Shown here: positions 5,692 through 9,507 of the stretch, piece by piece
How positions within the stretch are numbered: the stretch's first letter is position 1
Layout: each line of letters begins with the position of its first letter
Assembly (NCBI GenBank): GCA_032128395.1
Contig: JAQBGV010000022.1
Coordinates: forward strand, 1 to 9,507
Length of the DNA: 9,507 nt
Direction: 5' to 3'
Origin: JAQBGV01 sp032128395
GTDB lineage: Bacteria > Planctomycetota > UBA8108 > UBA1146
Made by a program: the position numbers and the translations under genes
Notes under the pieces: model-generated
What the model was told of the DNA's origin: nothing
What the model saw: the letters and a program-made list of their open reading frames with translations, nothing else
Databases searched by the model: none

Positions 5692-8600
5692 ATGAAATCT
5701 CGCATCGTGTCCGTGCTCGTGCTTCTGCTCTGCCTGGGAGTCTTCCCGGTTGGAAGCAGTGTTGACGCTCAGTGCACTCCGTCCGGTCCTGAAGAGGACT
5801 GTAACGCGAATGGAGTGTCTGACAGCTGTGACCTCCTATTCGGGGTCAGCGACGATTGCAACCTGAATGCGCTCCCCGACGAGTGCGATATCGCCTCCGG
5901 GGCGAGCATCGACTGCAACCTCGACGGGATCCCCGACGAGTGCGAGCCGGTGGGAGAGTCGATCCTGGCGCAGCCGGGAGGTGAACTCGACCTCGGCCAC
6001 TCGGTCTCCGTGCACGGTGACGTCGCCGTGGTCGGTGATCCGGCGTTCTCGAACGGGCCCGCGAACTCGGGCGGCGCGTTCGTCTACCGCCGGGTCGGGA
6101 CCCGGTGGATCCTCGAAGCTCCACTGGTACCGAGCGATCCCGCCGCGGACCTGTTCTTCGGCGAGTCCGTCTCGGTGCACGGTGACCTGATCGCCGTCGG
6201 CGCCCCCGGGAGCGGAACGATCCTCACCCCGAGCCGCGGAGCGGTCTATGTCTTCCGCCGGGTCTTGGGGAACTGGATCCAGCAGACGAAACTGACCGCA
6301 TCCGACGGCGCGAACTTCGACGAGCTCGGAATCTCCGTCGCAGCGGCACAGGACCTGGTCATCGCCGGTGCGTGGAAGAGCCTGAACGGCGGGGTCGGTA
6401 GCGGCTCTGTCTACATCTACAGCTTCAATGGCTTGAACTGGAACCAGGACAACAAGCTCTCCCCTCCGGTCCCGGTCTCGAACGCGCGCTTCGGAAAGTC
6501 GATCGCCTACGCCGACAACTTCGCCGCCATCGGCGCGAACAGTGACGATCAAGGACTCATCGCGGACGCGGGTGCGGTCTACACCTACCTTCGGACGGGC
6601 ACTTCCTGGACGTTCCTGAACAAACTCTCGGCCGACGTGCCCGGGAGCGGGGACCAGTTCGGCCAGGATGTCGCTCTCGAGGGGACCGGTCTGCTCGTCG
6701 GTGCGCACCGCGCTGCCGCCCAGGACGGGCGCGCGTACCTCTTCGAGCGCTCGGGCGCCACCTACAGCTTCGTGACGGCCCTCATCCCTTCCGACCCGAG
6801 CGGCAACGACCAGTTCGGCTACGCGGTCGGCTTCGCGAACGGACACATGCTGGTCACCGCGCACCGGGCAACGGGGGACGTCGGCGCGGCCTACGTCTTC
6901 GATCCGTCGGGACTCCAGATCGACCGGATCGTCGGCTCGGGCTCGCTGTCGGGGAGCCTTTTCGGATTCTCCGGCGCCGCGAACGGCCCCTACGCCGTGA
7001 TCGGCTCGCCGGGGGAGAATCTCGGATACGTGTACAAGATCGTGCCGACCCCGGACTGCAACGGGAACGGCACCGACGACGTCTGCGAGCTCACCGCCGG
7101 TCTCACCCAGGACTGCAACCTGAACAACCGTCCCGACGAGTGTGATATCGCGGACGGGACTGCGAGTGACTGCAACGCCAACGGCATCCCCGACCTCTGC
7201 GAGATCGCGGATGGGAGCGCCCTGGATTGCAACCTGAACGGCGTCATCGACAGCTGTGACATCAGCGCGGGAACCAGTGACTGCAACCTGAACGGGATCC
7301 CCGACGATTGCGAACTCGACTGCAACGGCAACGGGATCGCCGACACCTGCGACATCGCCGGTGGGACCAGCCTCGACTGCAACACCAACGACATTCCGGA
7401 CGAGTGCGACATCGCCCTCGGGTTCGAGCTGGACTGCAACACGAACGGAGTGCCGGACAGCTGTGACATCACGTTCGCCACGAGCCGGGACTGCAACGGC
7501 AACACGATTCCCGACGAATGCGACATCGCGGCCGGCATCGGCCTAGACTGCAACTCGAATGGTCGGATCGACTCCTGCGACCTCGACGACGGTCTCAGCG
7601 AGGACTGCAACCTGACCGGAATCCCGGACGAGTGCGAGATCGCCGGCGGGTTGAGCGAAGACTGCAACTTGAACAACCGCCCGGACGAGTGCGAGCTCTC
7701 CGAGGGAACCGCCTTCGACTGCAATGCGAACAGCGTCCTCGACCAGTGCGACATCACCGCGGGGACGAGCCAGGACTGTAACTCGAATGCGGTCCCCGAC
7801 GAGTGCGACACCGCTCTGGGCAACAGCCTCGATTGCAACACGAACCAGATCCCGGACGAGTGCGAGGTCAATCCGGACCCGATCTTCCCGACCATCAACG
7901 GGCTTCCGAGCAATCAGCTCCTCTCGGCGGCCGGTGGCCAGTGCAGTGAGATCGGTCAGTGGACGCTCCCGACCGCGACCGACAATTGCGGGATCGCGAG
8001 CTTCTCCGGCACCCACCTTCCGGGCACGAGTTTCCCGGTAGGGGTGACCACGGTCACCTACTCCGCGCTCGACGTCTCCGGCAACCTCACTCAGGGCTCC
8101 TTCACGGTGACCGTCACCGACGATGAGGCACCGACGATCTCGCCGCTCCTGCCGGACCTGGCGCTCGACAGCGAGCCAGGGTCGTGCGCTGCGACGGCGA
8201 TCTGGGCCGCGCCGACCGCCGCCGACAACTGTGGCGTCGACTCGCTCCTCGCGAACGCGACCTCCGGCGACTCCTTCCCGGTCGGCGCGACTACGGTCAC
8301 GTACACCGCGACGGATATCCACGGCAACAGCCAGACGATGTCGTTCGCCGTGACGGTGACCGACGTCGAGGCACCCGTGCTCGCCGGTACCCCGACGAGC
8401 TTCACGCTTCCGAACGACGCGGGACTCTGCGGCGCGATCGTCACCTGGACCGAGCCGACCTCCTCCGACAACTGCGCGATCGACACGACGATCTCGAGCC
8501 ATGTCCCGGGAGACCTCTTCGCGGTCGGAACGACGACAGTGACCTACACCACCACCGACGTGAACGGGAACAGCAGTCAGACGAGCTTCGACGTCACCGT

Positions 8601-9507
8601 CCTGGACACCGAGCTGCCGACGATCTCCGGTACCCCCGCCGATCTCACCCTCACGAATGATGCGGGTCAGTGCGGGGCCAGCGCCAGCTGGACCGAGCCG
8701 ACATCGGCGGACAACTGCGGCGTCGATTCGCTGCTGGCCGATCTCTCGAGTGGTTCCTTCTTCGCGATCGGGACCACCACGGTGACCTACACCGCCACCG
8801 ACGTGAACGGCAACTCGACGAGCTCGAGCTTCCAGGTGACGGTGACCGACGATGAGATCCCGACCCTTGCCGGACTCCCCGCCGACATCGCCATGAGCAA
8901 CGACGCAGGACTGTGCAGCGCGCTCGTATCGTGGGCCGAGCCGACCGCGGCGGACAACTGCGTCGTCGACTCGCTGATCTCCACGCACCTCCCGGGGGAC
9001 ACCTTCCCGGTCGGAGCGACGGCGGTCTCCTACACCGCGACCGACCCGAGTGGCAACTCCCGCACCGAGAGCTTCACCGTCACCGTGATCGACAGTGAGC
9101 TTCCGGCGATCAGCGGGCTGTCGGCCGATATCACCCAGTCGAACGACCTCGGCGCGTGCACGGCAGTGATCAGCTGGACCGAGCCGACCGCGACCGACAA
9201 CTGCGCCCTCGACACCCTGACCTCGAGCCACTCGTCGGGCGACACCTTCCCGGTCGGCTCGACGACGGTGACCTACACCGCCACCGACATCCACGGGAAC
9301 GCCACGAGCAGCAGCTTCGCGGTGACGATCGAGGACACCGAGGCGCCGACGATCAGCGGTACTCCCGCGGACATCGCCCTCACGAATGACGCGGGTGTCT
9401 GCGGAGCGATCGCCAGCTGGACCGAGCCGACCTCGGCCGACAACTGCGCCATCGACACCCTGACCGCGGACGCGGCCTCCGGCGATCTGTTCGCCGTGGG
9501 TTCGACG
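5692..9507 (+). CDS. giant secreted protein: DCN repeats, seven-blade FG-GAP propeller, HYR modules (partial, open at right edge)
   Basis: An open frame of 1272 codons from the ATG at 5692 to the window edge with no stop. GGAGGT at 5678-5683 is a strong Shine-Dalgarno with 8 bases between. Order: signal peptide 1-26 (MKSR, hydrophobic core, VDA/QC); three DCNxNGxxDxCD repeats at 36-85; a beta-propeller at about 90-450 with seven blades, each FG-S-V or similar then a VAVVGDP/IAVGAPG-type turn and GxxYVF strand, as in FG-GAP repeats; fifteen more DCN repeats at 455-725; then HYR (hyalin-type) modules from 731: six complete, about 81 residues each, and a seventh cut by the window edge. Each HYR has the pair GxC and DNC and the ending TTTVTYTATDxxGN. 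The protein is surely exported; calcium binding by the DCN loops and adhesion or matrix binding by propeller and HYR are family-based inferences. A C-terminal anchor would lie beyond the window. It is divergent from ychJ. Confidence 0.92.
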   Translation, partial: MKSRIVSVLVLLLCLGVFPVGSSVDAQCTPSGPEEDCNANGVSDSCDLLFGVSDDCNLNALPDECDIASGASIDCNLDGIPDECEPVGESILAQPGGELDLGHSVSVHGDVAVVGDPAFSNGPANSGGAFVYRRVGTRWILEAPLVPSDPAADLFFGESVSVHGDLIAVGAPGSGTILTPSRGAVYVFRRVLGNWIQQTKLTASDGANFDELGISVAAAQDLVIAGAWKSLNGGVGSGSVYIYSFNGLNWNQDNKLSPPVPVSNARFGKSIAYADNFAAIGANSDDQGLIADAGAVYTYLRTGTSWTFLNKLSADVPGSGDQFGQDVALEGTGLLVGAHRAAAQDGRAYLFERSGATYSFVTALIPSDPSGNDQFGYAVGFANGHMLVTAHRATGDVGAAYVFDPSGLQIDRIVGSGSLSGSLFGFSGAANGPYAVIGSPGENLGYVYKIVPTPDCNGNGTDDVCELTAGLTQDCNLNNRPDECDIADGTASDCNANGIPDLCEIADGSALDCNLNGVIDSCDISAGTSDCNLNGIPDDCELDCNGNGIADTCDIAGGTSLDCNTNDIPDECDIALGFELDCNTNGVPDSCDITFATSRDCNGNTIPDECDIAAGIGLDCNSNGRIDSCDLDDGLSEDCNLTGIPDECEIAGGLSEDCNLNNRPDECELSEGTAFDCNANSVLDQCDITAGTSQDCNSNAVPDECDTALGNSLDCNTNQIPDECEVNPDPIFPTINGLPSNQLLSAAGGQCSEIGQWTLPTATDNCGIASFSGTHLPGTSFPVGVTTVTYSALDVSGNLTQGSFTVTVTDDEAPTISPLLPDLALDSEPGSCAATAIWAAPTAADNCGVDSLLANATSGDSFPVGATTVTYTATDIHGNSQTMSFAVTVTDVEAPVLAGTPTSFTLPNDAGLCGAIVTWTEPTSSDNCAIDTTISSHVPGDLFAVGTTTVTYTTTDVNGNSSQTSFDVTVLDTELPTISGTPADLTLTNDAGQCGASASWTEPTSADNCGVDSLLADLSSGSFFAIGTTTVTYTATDVNGNSTSSSFQVTVTDDEIPTLAGLPADIAMSNDAGLCSALVSWAEPTAADNCVVDSLISTHLPGDTFPVGATAVSYTATDPSGNSRTESFTVTVIDSELPAISGLSADITQSNDLGACTAVISWTEPTATDNCALDTLTSSHSSGDTFPVGSTTVTYTATDIHGNATSSSFAVTIEDTEAPTISGTPADIALTNDAGVCGAIASWTEPTSADNCAIDTLTADAASGDLFAVGST
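5797..5946. repeat. first DCN repeat block, three copies
   Basis: Three units of about 18-19 residues (57 bp) with consensus DCNxNGIPDECD plus a short linker, lying directly after the signal peptide and before the propeller. The loop DCNxNGxxDxCD resembles EF-hand-like and thrombospondin-3-like calcium sites, with paired cysteines. Confidence 0.88.
5945..7050. repeat. seven-blade propeller coding repeats
   Basis: Seven degenerate protein repeats can be counted by their landmarks: LGHSVSVHGDVAVVGDP, FGESVSVHGDLIAVGAPG, LGISVAAAQDLVIAGAW, FGKSIAYADNFAAIGAN, FGQDVALEGTGLLVGAH, FGYAVGFANGHMLVTAH and FGFSGAANGPYAVIGSPG. Each is followed by a GxxYxF-like strand. Seven is a usual blade count for a closed propeller. 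DNA identity between copies is low, so the repeat is visible at protein level only. Confidence 0.8.
7054..7866. repeat. second DCN repeat block, fifteen copies
   Basis: Units start at 7054, 7111, 7168, 7225, 7279, 7318, 7375 and then every 57 bp to 7831. Thirteen of the spacings are 57 bp except the fourth unit (54 bp) and the fifth (39 bp, lacking its linker). Consensus is DCNxNGIPDECDIAxGxSx. Two cysteines per unit and three or four acidic or amide side chains suggest calcium-stabilised, disulfide-locked loops forming a stiff stalk between the propeller and the HYR region. Confidence 0.93.
7882..9507. repeat. HYR module array, period 243 bp
   Basis: Modules span 7882-8127 (82 residues), then 8128-8370, 8371-8613, 8614-8856, 8857-9099 and 9100-9342, each exactly 243 bp, and a partial copy 9343-9507. 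Landmarks are NDAGxCxAxxSWTEPT, ADNC, FPVGxTTVTYTATD and FxVTVTDxE. The fourth, sixth and seventh copies are the most alike. HYR is an immunoglobulin-like extracellular adhesion fold. Confidence 0.93.

Noticed and set aside
5692..5775. Lipoprotein signal in the giant protein
   Set aside because: The Cys at residue 14 lies inside the hydrophobic core, too early for a lipobox; a standard signal cleavage near residue 26 fits better.
5836..6864. 342-residue open frame on the - strand opposite the propeller
   Set aside because: Low-complexity Arg/Asp/Val-rich antisense of the propeller repeats; the + strand gene has a clear fold.
6990..7913. 307-residue Ser/Gln-rich open frame on the - strand
   Set aside because: It is the antisense of the DCN array; its periodic LQS/SHSSG pattern comes from the 57-bp repeat.
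7543..9294. 583-residue open frame on the - strand
   Set aside because: It is the antisense shadow of the DCN and HYR arrays; no domain, no ribosome binding site.

Overview
The window is about 9.5 kb of GC-rich bacterial DNA. It most resembles a planctomycete or a similar environmental bacterium. The clues are long secreted proteins built from acidic DxNxDG-type calcium-binding repeats, a dockerin-like pair, a c-type heme (CxxCH) segment, a lamin-tail domain and HYR modules, sitting beside ordinary housekeeping genes. The phylum is inferred from protein style only; no rRNA or other marker gene is present.

Layout. Positions 1-216 hold two full copies and one partial copy of an 84-bp direct repeat with strong hairpins. 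On the + strand follow an FAD-dependent protoporphyrinogen oxidase (hemY type, 239-1621) and a small cupin protein (1618-1950), joined by a 4-base ATGA overlap. On the - strand, facing them, lies a GNAT-family acetyltransferase (1943-2776), whose stop codon shares an 8-base palindrome with the cupin stop. Upstream of that, also on the - strand, is a secreted multidomain protein (2880-4520) with a signal peptide, a dockerin-like pair, four 30-residue acidic Cys repeats, a CxxCH site and a lamin-tail domain; it ends at a good intrinsic terminator (2817-2857). A YchJ-family SEC-C zinc-binding protein (4760-5272) is also on the - strand. A 419-bp divergent intergenic region (5273-5691) leads to a very large + strand gene (from 5692, open at the right edge). 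It encodes a secreted protein of more than 1272 residues: 3 DCN repeats, a seven-bladed FG-GAP-type propeller, 15 more DCN repeats, and at least seven HYR modules.

How the genes relate. The hemY-cupin pair looks like a translationally coupled operon; hemY makes protoporphyrin IX for heme, and the cupin substrate is unknown. The two secreted proteins share a build of Cys/Asp-rich repeats plus binding or adhesion domains and are probably envelope or extracellular proteins. Nothing ties them to hemY or ychJ except position. I see no clear sign of a defence system, CRISPR, insertion sequence, integrase, tRNA or rRNA. The strongest candidates for novelty are the domain architectures of the two secreted proteins and the 84-bp hairpin repeat, not a new multi-gene system.
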